Positions 1 to 8,688 of a stretch of 64,000 bases of DNA are shown in pieces; within the stretch, counting starts at the first letter, position 1, and every line of letters starts with the position of its first letter. The DNA lies in the NCBI RefSeq assembly GCF_026130545.1, contig NZ_JAMOIM010000003.1, positions 1-64,000 on the forward strand. Direction: 5' to 3'. A program made the translations under genes and the position numbers. The notes beneath the pieces are model-generated. The model worked only from the letters and a program-made list of their open reading frames with translations, was not told the origin of the DNA and made no database searches. Source of the stretch: Lichenifustis flavocetrariae. Its GTDB lineage: Bacteria; Pseudomonadota; Alphaproteobacteria; Rhizobiales; Beijerinckiaceae.

Positions 1-75
1 GACCTCGGCCGCGCCCTCGGCAAAAGCACCTACGGCCAATACCTCCTGCGCCTCGCCGAAACACCCGCAAACTGA
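1..75 (+). CDS. C-terminal tail of an unidentified protein (partial)
   Basis: The window opens inside a reading frame that runs without a stop to TGA at 73-75. The visible 24 residues end in ...YLLRLAETPAN. This is too little to identify a family. The gene is convergent with the oxidoreductase that ends at 147, leaving a 71-bp gap. The base composition matches its neighbours, so the frame is plausible but unproven. Confidence 0.45.
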   Translation, partial: DLGRALGKSTYGQYLLRLAETPAN

Positions 76-146
76 GCTGGTGAGGCCGGTCAGCTCAAGG
101 ACGACCGACGACAGTTCGAGCAATCAGGCGGAGCTGTAAGCAGATT

Positions 147-1328
147 TCAGGGAGCCTCGACTTCGGTCCAAATGCCCCCGGCCGTCGATGAGCGAACGCA
201 AGCCGCGATGAAGGCCATGCCCTTGAGGCCGTCCTCGATCGTCGGATAAGTGACGGCGGCGTTCGGTGTCGTGCCGGCTTCGGCTGCGCCGATCGCCTCG
301 GCGGCCTCGCTGTAGATCGTCGCAAAGCCTTCGAGATAGCCCTCGGGATGGCCTGGCGGCAGGCGGGACACGCGCCGGCCCGCCTCCCCGGTGCCGGCAC
401 CGTTGCGGGTGAGGAGCTGTTTGGGCTCACCGAAACGCGTGAACCAGAGCTGGTTCGGATTCTCCTGATGCCATTCGAGACCCGCCTTGTCGCCGTAGAC
501 CCGCAGACTGAGACTGTTCTCCTGCCCGACCGCGATCTGGCTCGCCCACAACATGCCCTTGGCGCCGTCCGCGAAGCGCAGCAGAACCTCCACATTGTCG
601 TCGAGCCGCCGCCCCGGCACGAAGCTCGTGAGATCCGCCAGGACCCGGTCGAGCGTCAGGCCGGTGACGAAGCTCAGCAGGTTGTAGGCATGCGTGCCGA
701 TATCTCCGATGGCGCCGCCCGCGCCTGAACGTTCGGGATCCGTGCGCCATTCGGCCTGCTTGGAGCCACTCGTCTCGGCCGCATTGGTCAACCAGTCCTG
801 GGCATATTCGGCCTGGACGTAGCGGAGGCTGCCGAGCTCGCCCGCCGCGATCATCGCGCGAGCTTGCCGGATCAGCGGATAACCGGTGTAGTTGTGCGTG
901 AGGATGAAGAGTTTCCCAGACGACTTCACCGCGCGGGCCAGCGCCCTGGCGTCGTCGGTCGTCGCCGTAAGCGGCTTGTCGCAGATGACATGGATGCCGG
1001 CGTCGAGAAAGGCTTTGGCGGCCGGGTAATGCATGTGGTTCGGCGTCACGATCGCGACAGCCTGGATGCCATCGGGCCGCGCGGCTTCCGCCTTCGCCAT
1101 CGTTGCGAACGAGTCGTAGATGCGGTCCGGGGCGAGACCCAGCGCCGCGCCCGACTCCCGTGACTTCTCTGGTGTCGACGAGAGGGCCCCGGCGACGAGG
1201 TCGAAGCGGTCGTCGATCCGAGCGGCGATGCGATGAACGGCGCCGATGAAGGCCCCTACTCCGCCTCCCACCATGCCGAGGCGGATCCTGCCGCCAGCGG
1301 TCGGGGCGGCGCTTGCTTCGATGGCCAT
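147..1328 (-). CDS. Gfo/Idh/MocA family oxidoreductase
   Basis: This 393-residue protein is a cytoplasmic NAD(P)-dependent sugar or cyclitol dehydrogenase. The N-terminal Rossmann fold carries the dinucleotide motif GMVGGGVG near residue 17, and the conserved EKP-type catalytic motif appears as CDKP. The C-terminal alpha/beta domain contains the family pattern GAIGDIGTHAYNL. I chose the ATG at 1328 because AGGGAG lies just upstream and because it starts 10 bp after the stop of the preceding isomerase gene. It is the last gene of a leftward operon (binding protein, two permeases, isomerase, oxidoreductase), which points to oxidation of the imported sugar. The substrate cannot be read from the sequence. 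Confidence 0.9.
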   Translation of the reverse strand: MAIEASAAPTAGGRIRLGMVGGGVGAFIGAVHRIAARIDDRFDLVAGALSSTPEKSRESGAALGLAPDRIYDSFATMAKAEAARPDGIQAVAIVTPNHMHYPAAKAFLDAGIHVICDKPLTATTDDARALARAVKSSGKLFILTHNYTGYPLIRQARAMIAAGELGSLRYVQAEYAQDWLTNAAETSGSKQAEWRTDPERSGAGGAIGDIGTHAYNLLSFVTGLTLDRVLADLTSFVPGRRLDDNVEVLLRFADGAKGMLWASQIAVGQENSLSLRVYGDKAGLEWHQENPNQLWFTRFGEPKQLLTRNGAGTGEAGRRVSRLPPGHPEGYLEGFATIYSEAAEAIGAAEAGTTPNAAVTYPTIEDGLKGMAFIAACVRSSTAGGIWTEVEAP

Positions 1329-1338
1329 GCGGATCTCC

Positions 1339-2391
1339 CTAGATGCCCAGAATGCGACGGTTGGCGGCCTGATCCGTGCCCCCGGAGGCAAAATCGTCGA
1401 AGGCCTTGCCGGTCACGGGGATGATGTGGGCCGCAATGAACTCCGCTCCCTCACGTGCCCCGGTCTCGGAGTCCTTCAAGGCACATTCCCATTCGAGCAC
1501 GGCCCAGCCATCGAAATCGTTGGCGGCCATCTTGGCGAAAATGGCGGCAAAGTCGACCTGACCGTCGCCCAGGGAGCGGAACCGGCCGGCCCGGTCGACC
1601 CACGAAGCATAACCCGAATAGACGCCCTGGCGCCCGGTGGGATTGAACTCGGCGTCCTTCACATGGAAGGCCCGGATGCGCGTGTGATAAATGTCGATGA
1701 AGGCCAGGTAATCGAGCTGCTGGAGCACGAAGTGGCTTGGGTCATAGAGGATGTTGGCCCGAGGGTGATTGCCGACGGCTTCGAGGAAACGCTCGAACGT
1801 GGCGCCGTCGAACAGATCCTCGCCCGGATGAAGCTCGTAACAGGCATCGACGCCGTTTTCGTCGAAGGCGTCGAGGATCGGACGCCAGCGCGTCGCGAGT
1901 TCTTCGAAGGCGGTGTCGATCAGTCCGGCCGGACGCTGCGGCCACGGGTACACATAGGGCCAGGCGAGCGCGCCCGAGAATGTGGCATGCGCCTTGAGGC
2001 CGAGCCGGCCGGACGCCTTGGCGGCGGCTTTCATCTGCGTCACGGCCCAGGCCTGGCGCGCCTTTGCGTCGCCGCGCACGCGCTCAGGCGCAAAGCCATC
2101 GTACATCGTGTCATAGGCGGGATGGGTGGCGACCAGCTGGCCTTGGAGGTGAGTGGAAAGCTCGGTGATCTCCAAACCATGCGCCGCGACCCGACCCTTG
2201 ATGTCGTCGCAATAGCCCTGGCTTTCGGCTGCTTGGTCGAGGTCGAACATTCCCGGCACGAAGGTGGGGATCTGCACGCCCTTGTAGCCGAGTCCCGCCG
2301 CCCATCCGCACAGGCCGTCGAGCGTATCGAACGGCGCAGCCGCGCCCGCGAACTGCGCCAGGAAGATGCCCGGTCCCTTCAAGGTCTTCAT
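1339..2391 (-). CDS. Sugar phosphate isomerase/epimerase-like TIM-barrel protein
   Basis: The protein is about 350 residues and belongs to the AP-endonuclease-2/xylose-isomerase-like TIM-barrel superfamily (IolE, hydroxypyruvate isomerase and related enzymes). Visible metal-site segments include a YELHPGED stretch, YDPSHF and HVKDAEF, which supply the Glu, His and Asp ligands typical of the family. Two in-frame ATGs exist at 2400 and 2391. The GGGAGGA ribosome site abuts the first but sits 9 bases from the second, so 2391 is the better start. It lies between the permeases and the oxidoreductase. Members encoded next to Gfo/Idh/MocA enzymes often act on oxidised sugars, which is an inference here. 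Confidence 0.85.
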   Translation of the reverse strand: MKTLKGPGIFLAQFAGAAAPFDTLDGLCGWAAGLGYKGVQIPTFVPGMFDLDQAAESQGYCDDIKGRVAAHGLEITELSTHLQGQLVATHPAYDTMYDGFAPERVRGDAKARQAWAVTQMKAAAKASGRLGLKAHATFSGALAWPYVYPWPQRPAGLIDTAFEELATRWRPILDAFDENGVDACYELHPGEDLFDGATFERFLEAVGNHPRANILYDPSHFVLQQLDYLAFIDIYHTRIRAFHVKDAEFNPTGRQGVYSGYASWVDRAGRFRSLGDGQVDFAAIFAKMAANDFDGWAVLEWECALKDSETGAREGAEFIAAHIIPVTGKAFDDFASGGTDQAANRRILGI

Positions 2392-2418
2392 GTTTTCCAT
2401 TCCTCCCTCGGGTTGTGT

Positions 2419-3312
2419 TCAGCCCTTTACGGCGCCGGCCGTCAGTCCGGCAACCATCCATCGCTGCGCCGCCACGAAGATCACGATGGCGGGCAGGATG
2501 GTCAGCGTGATGAAGGCCAGGACCAACTGCCAAGCGGTCGAATACTGGCCCTGGTAATCCATCAGGCCGAGCGGCCACGGATAGAGCGCAGTGCTGTTGA
2601 GCAGAATCAGCGGCACGAGATAGTTGTTCCAGCTGCCCACGAAGGCGATGATACCGACCGTCGACAGGATCGGGCGCGACAGCGGCAGCGTGATGTAGAG
2701 GAAATAGCGGATATAGCCGCAGCCATCGATGCGGGCGGCATCGAGCAGTTCCGACGGCAGCTGACGGAAACCGTTGCGCAGCAACAACGTCGCCATGGCG
2801 AGGCTGAAGGCCACCTGGGGCAGCACCACGCCCGTATAGCTGTCGAGCAGCCCCAGGTCTCGCACCTGGATGAAGAGCGGCAGGATGGCCGCGGCAGCCG
2901 GGAACATCAGGCCGAGCGTCAGATAGGTCAGTAGGAATTGCTCGCCGAAAAAGCGCAAATGCGCGAACGCGAAAGCCGCCATGCTGGAGAGCCCGAGCGT
3001 GAGGGCGACAGTGGCGGCCGCGACGATCAGCGAATTGCCCAGCACCTGCCAGTAGCGCGCACCCGACAGGATCGCCCAATAGTTCTCCCAATGCCAGACA
3101 TGGGGAAGCCCGAGCGGGTTGGTCCGCAACTCACCGACCTCCTTGAAGCCGCCAAACGCGGTGGCAAGCAGGGGCAGCAGCACGATTGCGGCGACCAGGA
3201 GTAGGACGGTCAGGCGGAAGGGAGGGTACAGGTCGAGCGTTGCCCATCGGCGCGGCTTGGCATCGCGACCGACGAGCCCGTAAGGGGACTGAAGGGTACG
3301 AAGCTCACTCAT
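2419..3312 (-). CDS. Carbohydrate ABC transporter permease (MalG type)
   Basis: This 297-residue inner-membrane protein has about six hydrophobic segments. It carries the EAA-type cytoplasmic loop (LLDAARIDGCG followed by FLYITLPLSRP) that docks on the ATPase. Its length and position match the second permease of CUT1 sugar importers. Its start overlaps the end of the upstream permease gene by 8 bp, implying translational coupling. It forms the transmembrane pore with the neighbouring MalF-type subunit. No ATPase gene lies in this operon. Confidence 0.92.
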   Translation of the reverse strand: MSELRTLQSPYGLVGRDAKPRRWATLDLYPPFRLTVLLLVAAIVLLPLLATAFGGFKEVGELRTNPLGLPHVWHWENYWAILSGARYWQVLGNSLIVAAATVALTLGLSSMAAFAFAHLRFFGEQFLLTYLTLGLMFPAAAAILPLFIQVRDLGLLDSYTGVVLPQVAFSLAMATLLLRNGFRQLPSELLDAARIDGCGYIRYFLYITLPLSRPILSTVGIIAFVGSWNNYLVPLILLNSTALYPWPLGLMDYQGQYSTAWQLVLAFITLTILPAIVIFVAAQRWMVAGLTAGAVKG

Positions 3313-4204
3313 GGCGCATCAGTAGCCGCTGGTAGCCGAAGGCGAACAGCACCGAGACGGCGAACAGGACGACGCCGACGGCCGAGCCGAAACCGATCCG
3401 CATGCGGCCCATTCCGAAGCTGTAGAGAAACGACACCATCGTATGGGTCTGGTCGAAGGGTCCGCCTCCGGTCAGCGGGATCACCATGTCGAAGAGCTGC
3501 AGTGCGCCGATGATCGAGAAGAACACCGACAGCTTCAGCATCGGCGCAAGCTGCGGCAGCGTCACATGCCAGAAGCGTTGCCGCGCCTTGGCGCCGTCCA
3601 TGGTGGCGGCTTCGTAGAGCGAACGATCGATGCCTTGCAGGCCGGCGATGTAGAGCATCATGTGAAAGCCGAAATATTTCCAAACGATGACGATGATCAG
3701 CGCCGTGAAAGCCGTGCCGGGGGCGGCCAGCATGTAGAGCGGCCCGAAGCCGAGCTGCTGGGCAAGGCTCGAGACGGGGCCGTAGTCGCCGTCAAAGATG
3801 AAGCGGAAGATCAGGCCGGCCGCGACATCGGCCAGGATGTAGGGCAGGAAGAAGATCATCCGGAAGGCCACGGAGCCGATTTCCCGCCGCGCCAGCAGCA
3901 ACGCCATGCCGAGCGCGAGCGGCAATTGAATGCCGATCGAAGCCACGATGATGAGCAAATTGTTGAGGGCCGCCTGGCGGAACGTCGCATTGGCGAAAAG
4001 CTGGAGGTAGTTCTTGACGCCGATGAAGGCCTTCGGCACCCCGTAGCCGTTCCAGTTGTAGAAACTGTAGCGCGCCGCCTCTCCCATCGGCACCACGACG
4101 AAGAGCGTGAAGAGCAGAACGGCCGGCGGCACAAAGACGGCCGCAGTGACCAGCATGGCACGTGGTCGCCTCGGACGGCGCCGGGGAAGCACGAGGGCCG
4201 TCAC
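3305..4204 (-). CDS. Carbohydrate ABC transporter permease (MalF type)
   Basis: This inner-membrane permease of about 299 residues has six predicted membrane segments and an EAA loop (LYEAATMDGAKARQRF...VTLPQL). The frame is open up to an ATG at 4249, but that start would overlap the binding-protein gene by 41 bp. The GTG at 4204 lies just past that gene's stop, which fits the tight operon spacing better. The ATG at 4156 (MLVTAAVF) is a third option. An Arg/Pro-rich stretch precedes the first membrane helix. It pairs with the MalG-type permease downstream. Confidence 0.88.
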   Translation of the reverse strand: MTALVLPRRRPRRPRAMLVTAAVFVPPAVLLFTLFVVVPMGEAARYSFYNWNGYGVPKAFIGVKNYLQLFANATFRQAALNNLLIIVASIGIQLPLALGMALLLARREIGSVAFRMIFFLPYILADVAAGLIFRFIFDGDYGPVSSLAQQLGFGPLYMLAAPGTAFTALIIVIVWKYFGFHMMLYIAGLQGIDRSLYEAATMDGAKARQRFWHVTLPQLAPMLKLSVFFSIIGALQLFDMVIPLTGGGPFDQTHTMVSFLYSFGMGRMRIGFGSAVGVVLFAVSVLFAFGYQRLLMRHE

Positions 4205-4208
4205 GACC

Positions 4209-5456
4209 TCACTGCTCGTCGAAGGCTTGCTGCAGGGCCTTGGCGCCATCTTCCGGCGTCATCTGGCCGGCTGGGATCGCCACCGAGATGTCGTTGACCA
4301 CCCGACCCACGGACGGCCCGAGATCCTGATCGAAGAAGATCTGCAGGGCGGTCGCGTGGGCGAGATCCTCTGCGACAGACTTGGTCACGGGGTTGGACAC
4401 ATCCGCGCCCGTGCCCACGATCGCGGGAATGTAGTAGCCCTTCGCGGCCGCCTCTTTCTGGTATTTCTCCTGGCTGAAGAAGCGAAGGAAGTCCTCGGCC
4501 TCCTTGGGCGCGTTCTTGCTTACCAGGAAGCCGTTCACCCCGCCGAGCGCGTCGGTCGCCAGTCCCTTGCCGCCTGCGACGGTGGGGAACGAGAACGTAC
4601 CGATGTTGTCGTCGGAGAGGCCCTTGCTGTCGGCCGCGTTGTTCTTTTGCGTGTTGACGAGCCAGTTGCCCATGAGTTGCATCGCGCCCTTGCCGTCACC
4701 GAACAGCCCGGCCGCTTGGAGGTGCAGCGTCCCCTGGTAACCCGGCTGGAACGGATCGAGCTTCGCCAGTTCTTGCAGCTTCTTGCCGGCATCGACGAAG
4801 ACCGGACCCGTGAATCCACCGTCCTCACCCGCCTTGGCCCGTTTCAGGATGTCGGCTCCGCCCTCGCGGAGGACCAGATAGGACCAGTAGAAGTGCATCG
4901 GCCATTTCTCGCCGGCGCCCACCACGATCGGGGTGATACCGGCCGCCTTGATGGTCTTCACGGCCGCCAGGAAGTCGTCCCAACTCTTGATGTCGGCGGC
5001 CTTGACGCCGGCCTTGGCGAACAGTGCCTTGTTATAGAAGAACGCCACCTTGCTCATCAGCACCGGGACGCCGAGCGTGTCACCGCCGCTCTGGAATGCC
5101 TTCGCGGCGGTCGGAACCAGGGATGCGGCGAAGGGCTGCACGGCCGCCGTGATGGGTCGGATAAAGTCGGCTTGCTGCTGCGCCAACATGACGCCGCCAC
5201 CCCATGAAAAGATCAGGCTCGGCGGGTCCTTGCTTTGCAGCATGGTCGGTAGCTTGGCCTTGAAGGCTTCGTTCTCGATATACTGGAACTGAACCGTGAT
5301 GTCGGGATGTTGCGCCGTGTAGTCCTTGCCGATGCGGTCCCACAACGCCCGCTCTCCGGGGTCCGTTTCGACATGAACGGCCGTCAGGGTCGTGGCGAAA
5401 CCCGAGCCCGTCAGAGCCAAACACAAGGAAACGCCCAACAGCAGCGGCTTCAACAT
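4209..5456 (-). CDS. Extracellular sugar-binding protein of ABC transporter (family 1)
   Basis: The periplasmic solute-binding protein has 415 residues. A clean Sec signal peptide of about 21 residues ends in GSGFA before TTLTAVHVE. The mature part shows the family-1 binding-protein pattern, with an early DRIGKDY...DITVQFQY segment and a late YFNP-like hinge region. I chose the ATG at 5456 because GGGAGGAACC lies immediately upstream. A second in-frame ATG at 5474 has no ribosome site. It is the first gene of the leftward operon and is divergent from the ROK regulator, so that regulator probably controls it. Confidence 0.92.
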   Translation of the reverse strand: MLKPLLLGVSLCLALTGSGFATTLTAVHVETDPGERALWDRIGKDYTAQHPDITVQFQYIENEAFKAKLPTMLQSKDPPSLIFSWGGGVMLAQQQADFIRPITAAVQPFAASLVPTAAKAFQSGGDTLGVPVLMSKVAFFYNKALFAKAGVKAADIKSWDDFLAAVKTIKAAGITPIVVGAGEKWPMHFYWSYLVLREGGADILKRAKAGEDGGFTGPVFVDAGKKLQELAKLDPFQPGYQGTLHLQAAGLFGDGKGAMQLMGNWLVNTQKNNAADSKGLSDDNIGTFSFPTVAGGKGLATDALGGVNGFLVSKNAPKEAEDFLRFFSQEKYQKEAAAKGYYIPAIVGTGADVSNPVTKSVAEDLAHATALQIFFDQDLGPSVGRVVNDISVAIPAGQMTPEDGAKALQQAFDEQ

Positions 5457-5533
5457 GGTTCCTCCCGAGAACAACGCGTCCGCTTTTGTTTTCTGCGGCT
5501 CACGGATTTAATCTCGCGTGGTTTTGAGAGGCA

Positions 5534-5611
5534 AGTCAAGTCTACAGGAGAGGATACGGCGTGTCCGAGGTGTTGATCATGATTGACAGTACCCTTTCCA
5601 AGCCGGATTAA
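5534..5611. promoter_or_regulatory. Divergent promoter region between sugar operon and ROK regulator
   Basis: On the plus strand a TTGACA (5583-5588) is followed after 17 bases by GATTAA (5606-5611), a reasonable sigma-70 type promoter for the ROK gene. On the minus strand a TTGACT (complement of 5534-5539) could serve as the -35 element for the binding-protein operon, with only a weak -10. The 8-bp palindrome ATCATGAT (5577-5584) touches the plus-strand -35 and is a candidate operator. All assignments come from pattern matching alone. Confidence 0.35.
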
Positions 5612-5654
5612 TGCGGAACCCGTAATAAAGCGGGAGTCACGCGCACCGGTCTCC

Positions 5655-6869
5655 ATGAAAACCGCCGACCCTGAATTGATGCGCGCCATCAACCGCTTCC
5701 ATGTCATGGATGCGGTGCGCCGCTTCGGGCCGATCGCCAGGGTCGAGATCAGTACCCGCACGGAGCTGAGTCCGACCACAGTCTCGGCCATCACGGCGGC
5801 GCTGCTCGAAGACGGCCTTATCGTCCCGCGCCAGATGGGCGACCTGCGGGATGCCGCGCGTGGTCGTCCCCGGGTCCTGCTGGAACTCAATCCCGAAGCC
5901 GCCCAGGTGGTGGGCGTCAAACTCGCACCCGACCGCATCACCGTGGTGCTGACCAATTTTCGCGCCGATGTCCTGGCACAGCTTGCCTTGCCGATCCGCC
6001 TCAGCCGACAGGCCGCCGCCGTGGTGGCCGACCTCGTCGAGGACGGCATTCGCCAATGCGTGGCGGATGCCGGATGTCCCCTCGAGAACGTGCGGGGCAT
6101 CTGCGTCGGTCTGCCAGGGGTCGTGGAACATGGCGCAGGTATATGCCGCCAGAGCCCCGTCTTCACCGAGTCCGATGTGCCCTTCGCGACCGAGTTGAGC
6201 CGTCGGCTCCAACGTCCCGTTTCCATCGACAGCGACGCGAACCTCGTGGCCCTGGCGGAATCCTGGTTCGGCGCCGCACGCGGGCTCGACGACTTCCTGG
6301 TGGTCAGCGTCGAGCATTCGCTCGGGCTCGGCATCATGCACAAGGGCGAGCTGTTTCGCGGCGCCGGCGGCCTCAGCCCGGATCTCGGCGACATGCTGGT
6401 GCGTCCGGCGGGCCGTACCGATGGGACCCGGCTGGCCGATATCGCGTCCGAGGCGGCGCTACTCATCGAGGCGCAGGCGGTGCTGACAGCCCCCGAAGAT
6501 CAACAATTATTCCGGGCCGGGCGGGGGCTTGGTCGCGTTCTTGCGCTGGCCGAGGCCGGCGATGCCCGGATGACCGGGCTGCTCGGGGAGGCCGGTGAGG
6601 CGCTCGGCTTCGCCATCGCCAACCTGATCGCGCTCTTCGCGCCGCCCAAGGTGATCCTGGCCGGAGCGTTGATCCAGGAGGGCGCACCGTTGCTTGACGC
6701 CTTGCTCCGCACTGTGGCGGCGCTGCTGCCCCCGAGCCTCGCGGGTGTGGCCGAGATCGTCACCCATCGCTCGACGGACACCATTTGGGCGCGCGGCGCC
6801 GCCGCGATGACGCTGCAGGAGCTCTACGGAGCACCTTGGAACACGACGGGCCCGGCGCTTCGGGCCTGA
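5655..6869 (+). CDS. ROK family transcriptional regulator
   Basis: This protein of about 404 residues has an N-terminal winged helix-turn-helix (residues about 5-60; ...MDAVRRFGPIARVEIS...LSPTTVS...) and a ROK sugar-kinase-like domain. The ROK part keeps the GxGLG-type signature (HSLGLGIMHKGEL) but shows GGLSPDLGD where kinases have GEIGH. It also lacks the CxCGxxGCxE zinc motif, so it looks like a sensor without kinase activity. I chose the ATG at 5655 because the frame upstream opens only with a TTG that lies in the probable promoter. It is divergent from the first sugar-import operon and upstream of the ThuB/ThuA-like pair, so it may control both. Confidence 0.88.
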   Translation: MKTADPELMRAINRFHVMDAVRRFGPIARVEISTRTELSPTTVSAITAALLEDGLIVPRQMGDLRDAARGRPRVLLELNPEAAQVVGVKLAPDRITVVLTNFRADVLAQLALPIRLSRQAAAVVADLVEDGIRQCVADAGCPLENVRGICVGLPGVVEHGAGICRQSPVFTESDVPFATELSRRLQRPVSIDSDANLVALAESWFGAARGLDDFLVVSVEHSLGLGIMHKGELFRGAGGLSPDLGDMLVRPAGRTDGTRLADIASEAALLIEAQAVLTAPEDQQLFRAGRGLGRVLALAEAGDARMTGLLGEAGEALGFAIANLIALFAPPKVILAGALIQEGAPLLDALLRTVAALLPPSLAGVAEIVTHRSTDTIWARGAAAMTLQELYGAPWNTTGPALRA

Positions 6870-6905
6870 ATCATAACGAACCTAATGAGACAGGGAGAAC
6901 CATCC

Positions 6906-8003
6906 ATGAACCGCGTCGGCATCGGCATCATCGGCTGTGGCAATATCAGCCCGGCCTATCTGAAGGCGGCCAAGACCTTCCCGATCCTGGACATCCGCGC
7001 CTTGGCGGACGCCAACCCGGGCGCCGCCGAGGCGCGCGGTGCAGAATTCGGCATCCCGGCCGTCACGGTCGAGCAGCTGCTGGCTGACCCGGCGATCGAC
7101 ATCGTTGTCAACCTTACCATCCCCAAGGTGCACGTCGAGGTCGGCCTCGCCGCCGTGCGGGCCGGCAAGCACATCCATTCGGAGAAGCCACTCGGCGTCA
7201 CGGCGGCAGAGGCCCGCAGGCTGATCGCAGCCGCGGCCGAACGCGGCGTGCGGGTCGGCTGCGCGCCCGACACGTTCCTGGGCGGTGCGCATCAGACCTG
7301 CCGGGCGCTCGTCGACGAAGGCGCGATCGGCCAGCCGGTGGGCGGCACGGCCTTCTTTCTGTGCCCCGGTCATGAGCGCTGGCACCCGAACCCCGGCTTC
7401 TACTACGCGGAGGGCGGCGGCCCCATGCTCGACATGGGCCCCTACTACATTACGGACCTCGTCAACCTGCTCGGCCCCGTGGCCCGCGTCGCAGGCATGA
7501 CGAACCGGCTGCGGAACGAGCGGACGATCACCAGCGAGCCGCAGCATGGCGAGCGCATTCCCGTTGCCGTCGCGACCCATGTGGCGGGCACGCTGCAATT
7601 CGTGTCCGGCGCGGTGGTGACGGTCGCCATGAGTTTTGACGTGCCCAAGCACAAGCACGTACCGATCGAGCTCTACGGCACGGAAGCGTCGCTCGTGGTG
7701 CCCGATCCCAACTTTTTCGGCGGCCAGATCGAGCGCGCCGCTGCCGGCGGCGATTGGACGGACGTGGAGACGCGGCATTCCTATGCCGACGGCAACTACC
7801 GGTCCATCGGGGTCGCCGACATGGCTCATGCGATCCGCTCGGGTCGCCCCCACCGCGCCAGCGGTGACCTCGCTTTTCACGTCTTGGAAGTGATGGAAGC
7901 TTTCGGCCGCTCGTCTGACGCAGGCACATTCATCGACATCGGGAGCCGGCCCAAGCAGCCCGCGCCGCTGCCGGTCGGGCTCGGGCCGGGCATGCTCGAT
8001 TGA
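6906..8003 (+). CDS. Gfo/Idh/MocA family oxidoreductase (ThuB-like)
   Basis: This 365-residue NAD(P)-dependent dehydrogenase has GIIGCGNIS near the N-terminus as the nucleotide-binding motif. SEKPLGV supplies the catalytic lysine motif, and the C-terminal segment DMGPYYITDLVNLLGP is typical of the family. The start is supported by AGGGAG ten bases upstream of ATG. It is followed after 31 bp by a ThuA-family gene. In rhizobia and Agrobacterium, ThuA and ThuB are encoded together and are reported to convert disaccharides to 3-keto forms. That precedent, not a direct substrate signature, suggests glycoside oxidation here. Confidence 0.88.
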   Translation: MNRVGIGIIGCGNISPAYLKAAKTFPILDIRALADANPGAAEARGAEFGIPAVTVEQLLADPAIDIVVNLTIPKVHVEVGLAAVRAGKHIHSEKPLGVTAAEARRLIAAAAERGVRVGCAPDTFLGGAHQTCRALVDEGAIGQPVGGTAFFLCPGHERWHPNPGFYYAEGGGPMLDMGPYYITDLVNLLGPVARVAGMTNRLRNERTITSEPQHGERIPVAVATHVAGTLQFVSGAVVTVAMSFDVPKHKHVPIELYGTEASLVVPDPNFFGGQIERAAAGGDWTDVETRHSYADGNYRSIGVADMAHAIRSGRPHRASGDLAFHVLEVMEAFGRSSDAGTFIDIGSRPKQPAPLPVGLGPGMLD

Positions 8004-8034
8004 GCGTCATCAACACCACAAAAGGGAGGATCAC

Positions 8035-8688
8035 ATGCGCGAAGCCTTGATTGTCTGGGGCGGGTGGAGCGGCCACGAGCCCGAACAGGGGGCGAAAATT
8101 GTCGCCGCCATGCTCGAGGAGGAAGGGTTCAAGACCTATGTCGAGGCCACTACCGAGGCCTTTGCCGATCCCGCGATCGCGGACATGAGTCTGATCGTGC
8201 CGATCTACACCATGTCCAAGATCGAGAAGGAGGAGCTCGACAACCTCAACCGTGCCGTGCAGGGCGGCGTGGGCCTGGCCGGATACCACGGTGGCATGGG
8301 TGACGCCTTCCGCGACGCCGTCGAGTACCAGTTCATGGTGGGCGGCCAATGGGTGGCGCACCCGGGCAACATCATCGACTACACGGTCGAGGTCACCCGG
8401 CCCGACGACCCGATCATGGCCGGGATCCCGGCGAGCTTCCCATACCGCTCCGAGCAATATTACATGCACGTCGACCCTTCGAACGAAGTGCTGGCCACGA
8501 CGCGCTTCACGGGCGAGCACGCCTCCTGGATCGATGGCGTGGTCATGCCCGTGGTGTGGAAGCGGCGGCACGGCCTCGGAAGGGTGTTCTATTCCTCGCT
8601 CGGCCACGTGGCGTCGGAGTTCGACGTGCCCGAGATGCGCACGATCCTCAAGCGCGGCCTGCTCTGGGCGGCGCGTCCCGCTGCGTGA
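8035..8688 (+). CDS. ThuA family protein
   Basis: This 217-residue cytoplasmic protein of the ThuA/trehalose-utilisation family has a glutamine-amidotransferase-like fold. Recognisable blocks are WGGWSGHEPEQGA at the N-terminus, GGVGLAGYHGGMGDAF in the middle, SEQYYMHVDPSNEVLATT, and GRVFYSSLGHV near the C-terminus, with its conserved histidine. GGGAGGATCAC precedes the ATG. It forms a two-gene unit with the upstream Gfo/Idh/MocA gene. Its last 41 bases overlap the last bases of the convergent ATPase gene. The function is inferred as partner of the oxidoreductase in keto-sugar metabolism. Confidence 0.88.
   Translation: MREALIVWGGWSGHEPEQGAKIVAAMLEEEGFKTYVEATTEAFADPAIADMSLIVPIYTMSKIEKEELDNLNRAVQGGVGLAGYHGGMGDAFRDAVEYQFMVGGQWVAHPGNIIDYTVEVTRPDDPIMAGIPASFPYRSEQYYMHVDPSNEVLATTRFTGEHASWIDGVVMPVVWKRRHGLGRVFYSSLGHVASEFDVPEMRTILKRGLLWAARPAA

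Noticed and set aside
1246-2934. A 562-codon plus-strand frame opposite the first sugar operon
   Set aside because: It lies antisense to conserved oxidoreductase, isomerase and permease genes and shows no domain.
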